From: Distichodus sexfasciatus
Lineage: Eukaryota > Chordata > Actinopteri > Characiformes > Distichodontidae
Direction: 5' to 3'
NCBI GenBank assembly: GCA_032718565.1
Contig: JAVGVS010000741.1
Span: 54,247-118,246 of the forward strand
Length of the DNA stretch: 64,000 nucleotides
In this document: positions 14,001-24,958 of the stretch, piece by piece
Position numbering within the stretch: position 1 is the stretch's first letter
Layout of the letters: the number at the start of each line of letters is the position of its first letter
Translations under genes and position numbers: made by a program
The notes under the pieces: model-generated
Seen by the model: only the letters and a program-made list of their open reading frames with translations
Databases searched by the model: none
Told to the model about the DNA's origin: nothing

Positions 14001-15795
14001 TCTGCCGATACTTATAAAATCAAAGAAATTACCATTACAATTCGCCCCACAATTTGAATTAATATTCAAACCTTTCATCTGCATCTTTGCAGCCAATAAG
14101 GCTAATGCAATCAGCGACGGCGCCAATGAATCTAGGGCGTAAGCAAAGAATAAACTCGCTGCAGCAGCAGGCACAGGTGTCTGGAGGAACTACACAGTGG
14201 AGTACAACTCGTTTATAGACTGAAGATTTGGAGACAAAGAGAAGCCAAAATGGAGCCATGAGCGGATAGACTCTGTTAATTTAGAAACCAGCTCCTGCTG
14301 AAGCGAACAAGAGTTCAGAAAGTGAAGTCAATGACAAGAAATGATATTATGTCTAAGAGTTTAAGACCTTGCCTGCCTGTTGTTACGCAGTGTGTTAGGA
14401 AAAGTTTAAACTTCCATTTCTATGCATGTTCAAAAGCTGTTTTGTTTTATATCTACATTGTTACAAAATAAATTGCCTTTCTATACCTTGTTCATCTGAA
14501 ATGTGCTGAGCGTGAATATTTTATACTCGTGAATGGAATCGAATGCCTGCTATTGGCGGCGCAATAAAAACATCCATCGGTTAAAAAGTAATTAACTTAG
14601 TATACGAGTAGTTTTTGAGAAGAATTACTTTTTTTTATACTTTTACTCAAGTATTTTTCCAACACCAGTACTTTTACTTGTAATTGAGTACATTTTAACC
14701 AAAGTAACAGTACTTGTACTTGAGTACAAATTTTCAGTACTCTTTCCACCTCTGCTAATTTAACACCTAACAAGTTATTTGACTTCTATGATATTTTTTC
14801 CCGTTAAAACATGAATAGTTAACTCATCATCTAATCCAGCGTTCTAGCTCTACAATCACATATGTAACACACAATGTATGAAATTGCTGATTGGAATGAC
14901 AAAGAGCATATTAACTAAATTGATTAAATGACGGTTAAGGAGTGGTGTGCCGGTAGGGGGTAAAACTGGGCAGTACTGACCAGAGGATGTGAATAACAGA
15001 CTGTTCTGATAGATGAGGCTATTATGACCAGCTTTCTCACTCTTAATTAGCGATTCTCCAGAGCGTGACGTGAATCGCACAGACAGACACAATCCCTTTT
15101 TCTCTGGCTACGAGAACCCGGGCCTCACGCTGCTGCACGACGTGCTGATGACCTACTGCATGTACAACTTTGATTTGGGTAAGTCTCGTTTCCTCGTGTT
15201 GCAGTTGCTCCTGCCCTCCACCGAGTGGCGCTGTGACCGCACTAATGTCTCTGCCGTTTCTTGTGGTCGTTTTAGGCCTCACGTCCAGGGCATAGAGTGA
15301 CCTCCTGGCCCCGCTGCTGTTCGTCACGCAGAACGAAGTGGAGTCTTTCTGGTGCTTAACTGGCTTTATGGAGCTAGTGGTCAGTCCCGAACAGCTTCTT
15401 CTTGGGGCTCACATATATATTACTTTCTATCAATCAGTCAATCTCTCTCTCGCTCTCTCTCTGTAGATATATATATGTGACCCGAACTGCCGTAATGACT
15501 CAGAGGTCACCGTTCTATTTATTTAGATACGGGCCAATTATGTTGAATAACATCAAAAATATCGATTTTTCTTTTTTTGGGGAGCGGATTATTTTTGAAG
15601 ACAACAACATATAAGTCCAAAAAGAAAATGCGATATTTTTTGTGTTCAACATAATCCTTCTCAAATAAATGAAACGCCAAACCCGACTCATTCACGACAG
15701 TTAAGATCACACTCTCTCCTCTCTCTATATATACTCTCTGCGTGTGTGTGGTAACTTAATAATATATATATGGATATATATATACATACATATAC

Positions 15796-15848
<53 letters not shown>

Positions 15849-18590
15849 TATAGATATAGATAGATACATACATACATATATTCTTTGTTTTTATTATTTA
15901 GATTAACAGTGAAATAATCAAAATGCTGAGTGTGCGAAGTGAAAGGTGGCAACTTTGAAGAAATTAAAATATAAAATATATCACTTTTGGTTCATTTTGA
16001 TTATTTCAATATTAATCTACAAAACAAAGAAAAAACATTAAATGGGAAGGTGTGTCCAAACGTTTGTGCAAATCTGTTATAGTGTAGTTCAGGGGTATTC
16101 AATTAAAAGTCACTGAGGTCCAGTTATTAAATTTCGTCCAAGTAGAAGGTCCGAACCGAAGTCCATCTTGTGTCTTATAGCCTTCCCCTTATAGCAAATA
16201 AATTCAAAGCCTTGATTTCCAGATTAAAAAGCAAGAAACCTCAAGAATAAAATAAATTTAAAAGTGCAAACAAATTGGAATAACTCCTTTTTCTCTTAAG
16301 AATTAAGGGTCCCCAACCTGAAGAATTGAATTTCCTCAAATGATGTCTCAACAGCGTTTTAATGCTCATCGCTGTCCCATCAAGGACCATTAAGGAACAT
16401 TCGTTTGCACGTTGCTGGGCTGTAAATGTATGTGTGATGAGTCGGGTAGATCTGTCGGTAGATCGGTTATTTTGCGTGCCCTCAGCTCGGACTACAGGGG
16501 ATATAACTGCTCAAAAGGCTGTACTTTGTTTATAAGGCGCTTCACGTTTACCCTTTTAATTAATGCAGCGTTTGGAGCATATGAGTCAGACTGGTTTTGA
16601 ACTGCTCGCCGGAAGAATGAAGATATATTTCTCCGTCTATTCATCTTTAAAACAACGATTTTCATCATCTACTTTCCGCCTTTTGGAGCAAGCCATGTTG
16701 TCTCTTAACTTAACTCTCTTCCTCTCCGCTGTGCTAAACTCACGATTTTATTGGCTCAACTGAGTGAAGCTGTGTAAATGCTTTGGAGTAGCAGCGTCCG
16801 CTGTCAATAGCCACGACCGTCCAAAATAATGCTCCATGAAAATTACTCAATCTCGTGAATGTACCAGACTGGGCACAGGTCCGGACAGAACTTCCTCCGC
16901 GATCCGGATCGAGGGCAGTACGCCATTTGGTGATGCTCAGTGTAGTTTATATATGTGTGTGTGTGTGTGTTTGTGTGTGTGTGTGATCCTTTAGCACCAG
17001 AACTTTGAGGAATCTCAGGAGGCGATGAAACAGCAGCTGCTCCAGCTTAGTCTTCTGCTTCGAGCACTCGATCCAGAGCTTTGTGATTACCTGGGTAAGT
17101 ACACACACACACACACACACACTCTACTCCTACACCTACCTATATCTTATACCTCGAATAAGAATGGTTGGTGAATGAGACCCACTGACTGGCAAGCAAA
17201 CTTTCATTCATTTATTCACTAACAAAAATGACACATTTACACTTCACTGCATATCTGTTTAGCAAGTTATCAGACGAGTTCAAATGTAATCATTCCCCAG
17301 TTGCATACTGAATGTTTCATAAATCCACTCCTGGCTGTACAGCATCGGTGTGAAGAAAGTGGTGTGTTGTGGTAAATCCTCCTGATTGCGGTGGTGTCGT
17401 TCTTCACGGCAGATTCTCAGGACAGCGGCTCTCTGTGTTTCTGTTTCGCTGGTTATTGATCACAGTATAAGAGGGGATTCTCGCCGAGATATCCTCAGTC
17501 TGGGAGGTGGAGCCTTTTACACACACACAATATGTTTGACTGCCCTCAGTCCTCAGTGCCCCACTCATTTCTGAGAAGCGTTAATGCTCACACACTACCC
17601 GTTCATGTATATATTTACTTACATACTGTATGTTTGTGAAGAAGAGGATGCTGGTCAAAGTATTCAGTATTTCTATTATGGTTAAGGTCCCTCCGGCTCT
17701 CTGTGCAGGGTTTGTGGACGCGTCTGCCCTGTCCCAACTTCCACCTGCTGATGGCCTGCGCCATTCTCGAATCAGAGGGGTGAGCTGATCGGATCAAACC
17801 ACGACTTCAACACTATTCTTAGATGCAGCTTTGAAAGTGGCCGAGTGAGGAGGCAGATTTCTCTCACACACCAAGGAGCTCATTTTGAGTGTGTGTGTGT
17901 GTGTTCAGCATAATAATGAGTTGACTATGAAGTTGGATCTTCAGACAATACTAAGGGAAGCAGAGGGCATCTACCTGCAGCTGGCCCAGTGCAAAGTGAG
18001 TCTCTCTCTGTCTCTGTCTCGCTCTCACACACACACACACACACACACATACTTCACTATACTTTTGGGGACAAGTTTTTCCCTGATTATTCAATGTATT
18101 TTTATTTGCCAAATCTGTCAATAAATCACCTTCCACATCCAAGTTAAAGCAGATTTGAACTGAGGAACCAGATTTACTTGAACCTAAAGGGGAATTTCAC
18201 TTTACAGTCATGAGGGCTTACATCGCGGGCAACTGGACGTCTTTTAGGTTCTTGAAGACGTGTCACCTCATCCAAAAGGCCTCTTGAGTTCTGAAGAACT
18301 TTAAAGACACTTCAGAAGCTCTAAACCTCTGCTACTTGTCGCATCACAATTTTTCTGCTAAATTTGCCTTAATATTTAACAAAGTGCATTAACCATTAAC
18401 GCTCACTACCCTCTGCAGGAACTCTCAGTGAAAGTCACGCCAGTGCTCGACCTCCACCGCCTCCGCCACGAGAAAACCTGGGCAAGACCTGGCGGAACCG
18501 GACAAGCTGCTCGACCCAAGCGTCCGCCTGTCTACCATCCAGCAGCAGCAGCAGCAGCAGTAGTAACAGCCCGCGACACGCCCGCCTCCT
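5029..18590 (+). CDS. tbc1d17: TBC1 domain family member 17 (Rab GAP), frame broken at many points; possible pseudogene
   Basis: Homologous to vertebrate TBC1D17/TBC1D15, Rab-family GTPase-activating proteins linked to recycling traffic, autophagy and mitochondria. Exons: 5029-5055, 6249-6341, 6785-6862, 7166-7286, ~9384-9586, 11141-11250, 11337-11507, ~11891-12018, 13046-13149, 13234-13328, 15062-15178, 15276-15379, 16995-17094, ~17413-17509, ~17709-17818, 17909-17995, 18419-18590. The first three exons give the N-terminal domain (KLIFEKEGYLHTNAKRSNQD). LHFHRGGTRELLQ and DPYATTFGGFSKVTNFF match TBC1D17 better than TBC1D15. The TBC arginine-finger segment RDVNRTDR is intact at ~15063-15090; the glutamine-finger exon (expected YVQGMSDLL) is frameshifted and contains TAG. 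Other lesions: two frame changes in 7166-7286, TGA near 11182, one near 12000, compensated changes at 13234-13265, at least three in 17413-17509 and two or more in 17709-17818, whose donor may read AT rather than GT. Sequence between lesions is well conserved, so either recent loss of function or assembly indel errors fit. Confidence 0.8.
6540..6775 (+). repeat. Minisatellite in tbc1d17 intron 2
   Basis: About ten imperfect copies of a roughly 20-27 base unit built on CATCTTTCCATCAAAGTACC. Copies differ by small indels and substitutions. The array ends directly before the acceptor of exon 3 (6784). Confidence 0.85.
7787..8606. mobile_element. Non-autonomous hAT-like element, copy 1
   Basis: It begins CAGAGGTGG and ends CCACCTCTG, and is flanked by an 8-base near-duplication: TTGATGAG (7779-7786) and CTGATGAG (8607-8614). 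Eight-base target duplications and short CAG..CTG ends are typical of hAT transposons. The interior carries the GTACTT/AAGTAC-rich subterminal sequence common in fish hAT MITEs and has no transposase frame. It lies in a tbc1d17 intron. Confidence 0.8.
8885..9248 (+). repeat. Six-copy dispersed repeat (~350 bp), copy A
   Basis: Shares blocks with five other places in the window, including a GATACAT-type start, TTTTGATATGAATGGAA near 9098 and an ATTGATATAATATTGCATCG end. Non-coding. The other copies are near 19646, 25295, 31225, 47040 and 58460. Confidence 0.6.
9610..9890. repeat. (CT)n-rich pyrimidine tract, left half
   Basis: Low-complexity TCTCTC-rich DNA following tbc1d17 exon 5. It continues after the transposon at 9899-10542 as a second tract (10555-10915), so the element appears to have inserted into one long tract. 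Open frames here are composition artefacts. Confidence 0.85.
9899..10542. mobile_element. Tc1/mariner-like element with long inverted repeats
   Basis: The element starts CAGTACTGTGCAAAAG and ends with its reverse complement; TA dinucleotides flank both ends (9897-9898 and 10543-10544), as expected for Tc1/mariner target sites. The inverted similarity extends inward for roughly 200 bases on each side (for example GCATCAATTCTT near 10076 and its complement near 10360). The centre contains a short tandem array of GATTATAGTCATTATATTAT units (10120-10265). No transposase remains. It sits inside a pyrimidine tract in a tbc1d17 intron. Confidence 0.85.
10555..10915. repeat. (CT)n-rich pyrimidine tract, right half
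   Basis: Low-complexity TCTCTT/TCGATCTC-rich DNA that mirrors 9610-9890 on the other side of the Tc1-like insertion. No gene signal. Confidence 0.85.
12022..12215 (+). mobile_element. tRNA-derived SINE remnant
   Basis: Contains a degenerate B-box-like GGTCGTCGGTTCAGGTCT near 12076, then the typical teleost SINE body: GCTGCCCACGGCTGTTTGA near 12152, followed by GGATGGGTCAAATGCA. It starts within roughly 10-20 bases of the 5' splice site of a tbc1d17 exon (donor GTAGGT near 12019). Family named from remembered structure, not a search. Confidence 0.65.
12330..12979. mobile_element. MITE-like element with TGTGACC ends
   Basis: The left end, TGTGACCTCACAGCAAAACC, is matched imperfectly by the reverse complement of the right end, which begins TGTGACCCTCCACGGCAAAA. 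The inverted similarity covers about 30 bases. No coding capacity. It fills the tbc1d17 intron before the exon at 13046. The TGTGACC terminus resembles the foldback elements at 15476 and 57845. Confidence 0.6.
13375..13705 (+). mobile_element. Widespread teleost interspersed repeat with tRNA-like head
   Basis: Contains GGGTTCGATCCCCATGGG near 13403 (B-box-like), then CCTTTCTGTGTGG, GGTTTTCTCCGG, CACAGTCCAAAAGCATG and GACTCTAAATTGGCCCGTAA, the ordered blocks of a very common fish repeat. It ends with GCGGTTAGGATAATGAATGAATGA-like tail sequence near 13680. Complementary copies are at 56165-56455 and 59183-59212. Confidence 0.7.
13868..14754. mobile_element. Non-autonomous hAT-like element, copy 2
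   Basis: Starts CAGGGTGG and ends CCACCTCTG. Flanks are CTAATTTT (left, one base in from the end) and CTAATTTA (right), a likely 8-base target duplication. Subterminal GTACTTGTACT/TACTTGAGTACA motifs match copy 1 at 7787-8606. The element lies in a tbc1d17 intron and has no transposase frame. Confidence 0.7.
15476..15711. mobile_element. Foldback MITE, degraded copy
   Basis: Same family as the near-perfect hairpin at 57845-58049: starts TGTGACCCGAACTGCCGTAA, has TTCTATTTATTTAGATACGG, and ends with a decayed inverted complement (AAATGAAACGCC, GATCACA). It lies in the tbc1d17 intron after the exon that ends at 15379. Confidence 0.75.
15760..15885. repeat. (TA)n microsatellite
   Basis: Nearly pure TA/ATAC repeats in a tbc1d17 intron. 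The short tyrosine/isoleucine-rich frames predicted across it are repeat artefacts. From 15900 to 16990 the intron shows no other recognisable feature apart from a short TG run near 16950. Confidence 0.9.
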
Positions 18591-19645
18591 AAATTACAAG
18601 CCCGAGGGCGTTTTCGACCGCGGCAAAAACTGGGTACTAGAATCTAACACCACGCTGATTTGTTAATTTCCCGCGCTAATTCGAGCAAAGGCTGGACAGT
18701 TGAGGATTAACGTTGCCCCATAATCCTGTATTTTACCCCAGATGCGCGGGCAGAATAACTGAATTGCACGTATTATTATTACTGCTTTATGAGTCGTGGG
18801 GCATTGCAGAGCGAGTGTTTCACATGTACTGTGTGTGTTTATGTGAGTTCTGATGTCACTCCTGTGTCGTCTTTATATGTGAGAACTGGCTTCACTACAC
18901 AAAACGTTTTTAAAAAGTCAGCGGTGGGTAGATATCAGCTTTGTGAAGATGGGATTCCTCCACAAGCTTTGATATCACGATTTCAGTGTTTTTGAGGAAT
19001 GTGTTCTTTCTCTACATGTAATGCTAACGATTTCTGCTCTGTTGCTGTGAAGCTGATTGCAGTTTAGTCTTGTTCATTTAACAATCTGACACTATCATCT
19101 CTCCTTCGCCATGATGCGATGTAGCAACACACTCTCTCTCTCTCTCTCTCTCTATATATAATTAAATACACTTGAAATAGGATCTATACATGCATATATT
19201 TTTGTGCATTCTTTTGTCTTTTTTGCCTGTAACCATGATCAAAATATATTACAATGACCTGAATATAAAATGAAAGAAACAACACTTCCTCTAGCCTCTA
19301 GTTCTCTTATTTTGTTCTTTTCTCTCTCCTCTCTGGTGCTCTCTGATCCTTCCTTTCTTCTACCCTCTTTTGTGATTTCTCCTCTTCAACCTGTTGCTCT
19401 TTACAGACTCATAAATAATTAAGTGTGGTTCCGGTCGACTGCTCGTTTCGGTGTCTGACCTTCCCCACCTTCCAGAGATGGAGGGCCGGATAAGACTCAC
19501 TATTAGCTCACGGATTACACCGACTACACAAAGAGCGCAGGCGGGAGATTAGAGACCTGTTGGTTCACGTTACTGCATTATGACAAATTCAAGTGCTATT
19601 AAAGACCTGTCGGTTCACTTTACAGAATGTAAAGCACGGGGTCTA

Positions 19646-19945
19646 ACCATACATCAGTCTACATTGATACATCGATTCAATGATCAACAGGCATCGATAT
19701 GATGCATGTAGTAATGCCACTTTATATTGAACCGAATCTATTTTTTTTCAATTAATATTTTAGATTTTTTTTTCACTTTAATGTCTGGTTGAGGCTTGGA
19801 GTGAAAATGGAAAATAATGTTTTAGCTGCTTTTTGTGTTTTAATATGAATGGAAGTGATTGTGTTTAATCAGCATAGGTTGCTGTCTCATTGATTGCTGT
19901 CTCCTGAACTGGATAAAATCGCATCACAGCAGATATTCTGAGATG
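19646..19945 (+). repeat. Six-copy dispersed repeat, copy B
   Basis: Contains ACATTGATACATCGATTCA near 19660, TTTAATATGAATGGAAGTGA near 19842 and a CATCACAGCAGATATTCTGA end near 19923, all shared with the copies at 8885, 25295 and 31225. Confidence 0.7.
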
Positions 19946-20389
19946 AAAGTTGAGATTAGCGTCTCATTGCAGAAAGCTTGGGTTAACGTAGGCAATTAAT
20001 AAAAAATTAGCAAGCCAAGGCAATTCTGAGTCGTTACAGATTTGTTGCTCACTTTTTATTACACGATAAGAAAAATATCATTTTCTAAACAATCTTTTGA
20101 TGACTAATTGCTCCAATAAATGTTCTAAAATTCAACATTTATTAAGAAATAGAACCACTACCATTTCCTAATTTACACTCTCAAATTTGTTCATTTTTAC
20201 CAAACTCTTACAATGCCAGACCACTAAATAATCAGTGGCATTACCAATGTGTGTATGTGACTCCCACCATCTTCACACACACAAACAGCAGGTGTTGAAG
20301 TGGGGTTAAAAGAGCGGGGTAAACAGGGTCACTGTTCCCCACTATACCACCCAATGAGGTGGAAAATGAAATGATCACACCCCTCTTAC

Positions 20390-20798
20390 CATATTTTTCA
20401 GTCTTGTATTACTATCTTTGTGTCTTTCCATAGACTCCCATAATGACTAGATGTTTAATTTTACACCTACACCTAATCCTAACCCTAACCTTAACCTCAG
20501 TAACCAAATGCACATCTTTTACCTCTTTTAGTTTCTAAAATAAAAAAGCACATTTTCTATAAAGTCATTTTCCTCATGGGGACCTCTCAAATGTCCCCCT
20601 AAAATTAAAAAACAGATAAAAATGATTTTTTAGGGGACAAAAAGGTCCCCCACAATCACGATAAATACATGGACACACACACACACACTGCTCTTTCTGC
20701 TGTCTATCCCCTCTCTCTCTTCAAACTTCTTTGTTAGTTTGAATGCAGCTGCCACATATGAATTTAACACACCACTTAAACACGACGGTCTGTCACTA

Positions 20799-20829
<31 letters not shown>

Positions 20830-20830
20830 C
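20390..20830 (-). repeat. (CA)n-flanked GGGGACC repeat with TTAGG-like core
   Basis: On the minus strand this reads GGGGACC-type sequence, a GAGGTCCCCATGAGG block (near 20585), then GGTTACTGAGGTTAAGG and GGTTAGGGTTAGGATTAGG (near 20475-20505). (CA)n lies on one side, from 20673 and again at 20800-20825. It is the same unit as 53515-53770. Confidence 0.75.
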
Positions 20831-22026
20831 CTGCTCCCCCCATCACCACTTGACACCGACTTTGCTTCTTTGGAACAGAATAGAATAAAATCAGCCTTTC
20901 ATTCAAAATCAATCTGTTCTGAGTCGAGCTGTGTTCTTTCACAGTCAGATGCTCTTTAAACCGTTTTAAGCCGAGCGTTTAAGCTGCTTTTTCAGTCATT
21001 TTGCTTTAGATAAATCTTGCTCTTTCGTCCACTCTTTCTCAGCAGATGCTTATCTGAAATATGCATTTTGGAATTGAGTTTGGGGTTTAAACTTGGGGTC
21101 ATATTAAGCTTTAGCTCTTCTGTTTATAATAATAGTATAATATAATACGTTCCTAACAGAGTTAAAGTTCATATACATACTGTACATCAACACCCGATAT
21201 ATACAGCAACTAACACACTTTAAAAACTATTTGTTTTAACTGTAGTCAGTGTTCACACAGACAGAAAATGTAGTTAATTAAACATAAAATATGCTAACAT
21301 CTAGCAGTGTGATTCACTTATATGTAGCTCAGTAAAGTAAAACATTTTTGTAATAGACGTGTAACTTGTGTAAACAATTACAGCAATTTCTGTGACGCTT
21401 CTTTGAATTTTAAAAGACTGATTTCACCTGTAACACTGTTAGATATTGTCTTAAATTGTGTGCTATGTATATATGTTATATATAAACGTCATACATAATT
21501 TAGTCGTCAGAGGTTTATGTTGAACAGGTATTAATAGGAATGAAAATGTCTTCTAAAATGATATTGTTTGAATGTTATTAGACTTCTTTATTATACAGAA
21601 CGATTGATCAGGAGAATTTAACAAAAACAAAATGAGTAAAAAGTAACCTCACCAGGTATTATTAATCATTACCGAATTAACTAGCTAGTTGAAATAATTT
21701 ATTAGTTCGCCAAAATAGTGCTAATTAAAATCCCGTTAGTGATCAAGGCTGTTTGGCTTTGGAACTTCAACGCTACTCTCCTGCGAACTTTCGCTCTCAC
21801 TCATTCTTCATCTTTACGCTGAAATACGTTACTACAGGTAATAATGGAAACGACATTAGGCGGAACAAAGTGTATAGTGAAGGTGTGTGAAGGATAAGGC
21901 GCAAATCTGTATGGAGCTCATTAGTGTGAAAAATCTCTCGTGTTTCACGCAGCGCGACCTGCCACCTGTAGATCGAACAGTCGCAGAGCGCGACCCTGAA
22001 GTCACTCGCGGCACTGCTCTCTGCAG

Positions 22027-22106
22027 CGTGTGTGTGTGGTGTGTGTGTGTGTGTGTGTGTGGTGGGTGGTGAGTGAGTGTGTGAGTGTGTGTGTGTGTGA
22101 GGTGAG

Positions 22107-22138
<32 letters not shown>

Positions 22139-22141
22139 TGC

Positions 22142-22182
<41 letters not shown>

Positions 22183-22742
22183 TGTGTGTGTGTGTGGTGT
22201 GTGTGCTGTCTGTGTGTGTGTGAGTGGTGGTGGTGTGTGTGTGAATGTGTGTGTGTGTGTGTGGGTGTGTGTGTGTGTGTGTGTGGTGTGTGCGTGCGTG
22301 CGTGTGTGTGTGAGTGTGTGTGTGAGTGTGTGTGTGTGTGTGTGTGAGTGTGTGTGTGTGGGCTGAGTGTGTGTGTGTGTGTGTGTGAGGTAGTGTGTGT
22401 GTGTGTGTGTGTGTGAGTAGAGTGAGTGTGTGTGTGTGTGTGTGTGTGGTGAGTGTGTGTGTGTGTGGGTGAGTGGTGTGGTGGTGTGTGTGTGTGTGGT
22501 GGTGTGTGTGTGTGTGTGGTGTGTGTGTGTGTGTGTGTGTGTGTGGTGGAGTGTGTGTGTGTGTGTGTGTGGTGGTGGTGTGTGTGTGTGTGTGTGGTGG
22601 GTGGGTGGAGTGTGTGTGGGGTGGTGTGTGTGTGGTGGTGGTGTGTGTGTGTGTGTGGTGGTGTGTGGGTTTGTGTCTGTGTGTGTGTGTCTGTGTGTGT
22701 GTGTGTGTGAGTGGTGTGTGTGTGAGTGTGTGTGTGTGTTTG
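22027..22742. repeat. Long interrupted (TG)n array
   Basis: About 720 bases almost entirely of TG with GTGAG, GTGGTG and GTGCG interruptions. Very long predicted frames (His/Thr-rich on the minus strand, Cys/Val-rich on the plus strand) span it and are artefacts of the repeat. Confidence 0.95.
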
Positions 22743-22914
22743 TAAGCAGAAGGTCCGGCACTGGTGTCTGACACTGATTTGTAAAGGGAGACAATGCCGA
22801 GACAATAAGGCTCATTGACCTGCTCGGCTCTACTGTCTGTTGCACATACTTCACCCCTCCCTCCTCACGGAGCTTTGAACAAGACACCAGATTGCCACAG
22901 GCACAGGGAGGGGT

Positions 22915-23065
22915 CGTGTGTGTGTGTGTGTGTGTGTCCATGTATTTATCGCATTGTGGTTACTGAGGTTAAGGTTAGGATTAGGTGTAGGTGTAAAATT
23001 GTACTTTGGTCATATGGTCTATGGAAGACCTAGAAGATAAGATAAGGACCTAGATAGTAATACAA
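22915..23065 (+). repeat. Truncated (TG)n-flanked repeat with TTAGG-like core
   Basis: A short version of the 20390 and 53515 units: CCATGTATTTATCG, then GGTTACTGAGGTTAAGG, GGTTAGGATTAGGTGTAGG and CTATGGAAGACC. A TG run is immediately upstream and another begins at about 23070. The GGGGACC half is missing. Confidence 0.65.
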
Positions 23066-23069
23066 GACT

Positions 23070-23323
23070 GTGTGTGTGTGTGTGTTCTTGCTACTTAGTG
23101 AGAACCAAAATGAATTTTTAACCAGCAGAGTGAGGACATTCTTGGGAAGTGAGGACTTTTTCAGTGGTCCTCACTTCGTTAAACTGCTTTTACAAAAAAA
23201 AAATAATAAAATAAATATATATGAGTTATGGTTGAGTTATGTTTACAGTTAGTGTAGTATTATTTAGATACAGTAATATAGAAGTCAATGGAGCTCCTCA
23301 CTACTATATAAGTACAAGGATAT

Positions 23324-23345
<22 letters not shown>
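23070..23345 (+). repeat. (TG)n-flanked GAGGACTT repeat, plus copy
   Basis: Between two TG runs: CTTGCTACTTAGTGAGAACC, AGTGAGGACTTTTTCAGTGG, then GATACAGTAATATAGAAGTC and TATATAAGTACAAGG. The reverse complement of the same ordered blocks is at 38803-39090. Confidence 0.8.
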
Positions 23346-23365
<20 letters not shown>

Positions 23366-24649
23366 AGAGATGGGAGGGTAATGAGATACTTGTTGCTTTG
23401 ACAATGAGATTCCACAGAAAATGGATGTGGCACGTGAGCGACTGTGTGACTTTACGCCGAAAAACAAAAGTCACACACACACACACACGCACACACACAC
23501 CACCGTATCAACTTTTCATTTGTCAGATCGCATTTCCAAAATCCCTTTCCATCTGTGCAGCTGTGACTGCTTTTTAAACTCTCGGTCATGCCATTTTAAT
23601 TCTAATAAATGCTAACCTCAATCTCTCTTGCTCTGTGTGTGAGTTGATCTTAAATAAGGCATCGTGGGAATGTCTTGTGTCTTATGACATTTCAAGATTT
23701 TTGGGGGGTGTGAATTTGAATTTTAGTTGTAATTGTAGTCAAGGGTGTAAGTTGGCTTTTGAAATTGGTGGAAACATAAAGCTCCCCCTTCACTTTATAA
23801 CACATGACACCAAACCAAACATAAGTATTTAACGCAAATAATAGCAGTGCTATTTTTAAAAACTGTCAGTGTTTCGAATCCATTCTAAACACAATTAATA
23901 AATTTTTGTAAGCAGTGACCAACAAAGAGGCAGTTTAATAAAGATTTCTTAACTTCACTCTGTGGTGCAACTGAACATATCTTTTATGTAAACAAGTAAC
24001 ATAATACAGAAACATAAAGTCTTTCTCCCTTTTGTAATGGAACTAAAATACTGCCATCATCAATCTACTTTGGCTTTGGCACTAACAACAACCAAATGTA
24101 GCTACAGTCTCTCACACGTCAGCAGCAAAATGCAGAACCATCACATTGGTGATGTGTGTTTGGGAAGTGGGCCTCAAGCAGTGAACGTGATTTATTCCTT
24201 TGTATATCTAGACATGTAATGGTAGACATTCATGGAGCGTGTTTTTTCATTTGATCAAAATTATTGGTGGAGAAAGTTCAGCAATCGCTAGATATTGGTG
24301 GGGACACATCCCCAATGTCCACATCCAATTCTAAATTTTCATATTTGTGACCACCTCAGATGTAACATTGAAAATATTGAAAACTCTTAAAAGTTAGTTG
24401 AAATCGGATAAATTATAATAATATTTTATTATTGTAAGATGAAGTAAATAAACGTTTTAATATTGTACAGGACACGTGACCTCACATTGGCGGCCTGCTA
24501 AATAATGGATAATAACGTTAAAATATTATTACTGTTTTGTTTTCATAAAATATACATTATGTGTGTAAATTACTGCTCAACTGCTTTACTCTCTATGTCA
24601 ACAACCAGTCTTACTCATCATTATTCATTCTCATTGTCAGAGGTTGGAG

Positions 24650-24958
24650 ATGACCTCTCTCTCTCTCTCTCTTTCTTTTTGCTCTCACTGTCAGTGACAA
24701 GCTGTTGTGCTGTTCCCTCTGGGCCCTCCCTCTCTTGTCTGTACGCTCTCTCCGCCACACCCTCTCTCTCTCTTTCTCTCCCTCCTTCTCTCTTTCTGTC
24801 TCTCTCCCTCTGTCTCTGTCTCTCTCTCCACCTGTTTGTGCCATTGTTGTGTCAATGCCATTGTGTCTTCTTATTTTACTTCGCTCACTTTACACACGCC
24901 TCTTTTATTCTCTTTTTCATCACCATGCCTTTTTCTGTCACTCTCTCTCTCTCTCCGA
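24650..24958. repeat. Pyrimidine-rich (CT)n tract upstream of the cyclin D promoter
   Basis: TCTCTC-rich DNA ending immediately before the TATA box at 24962. It may affect promoter structure (GA/CT-binding factors, H-DNA), but that is inference. Open frames here are not coding. Confidence 0.75.

Larger units (their letters stand above)
18591..24600. other. Intergenic region between tbc1d17 and the cyclin D gene
   Basis: About 6 kb with no gene signal on either strand. It contains a short CT run (19135), one dispersed-repeat copy (19646), (CA)n-flanked repeat units (20390-20830 and 22915-23340) and a 720-base TG array (22027-22742). From 20880 to 21990 and 23480 to 24600 nothing was recognised. 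Confidence 0.7.

Noticed and set aside
20470..20510. Interstitial telomere or chromosome fusion point
   Set aside because: The CCTAACC-like motif is part of a repeated (CA)n-flanked unit found several times, so it does not mark a fusion.
21797..22941. Minus-strand frames of up to 361 residues rich in His and Thr
   Set aside because: They are translations of an interrupted (CA)n array; all frames are open in such repeats and there is no gene structure.
24611..24844. 77-residue Arg/Glu-rich minus-strand protein
   Set aside because: Translation of a CT/GA microsatellite upstream of the cyclin promoter.
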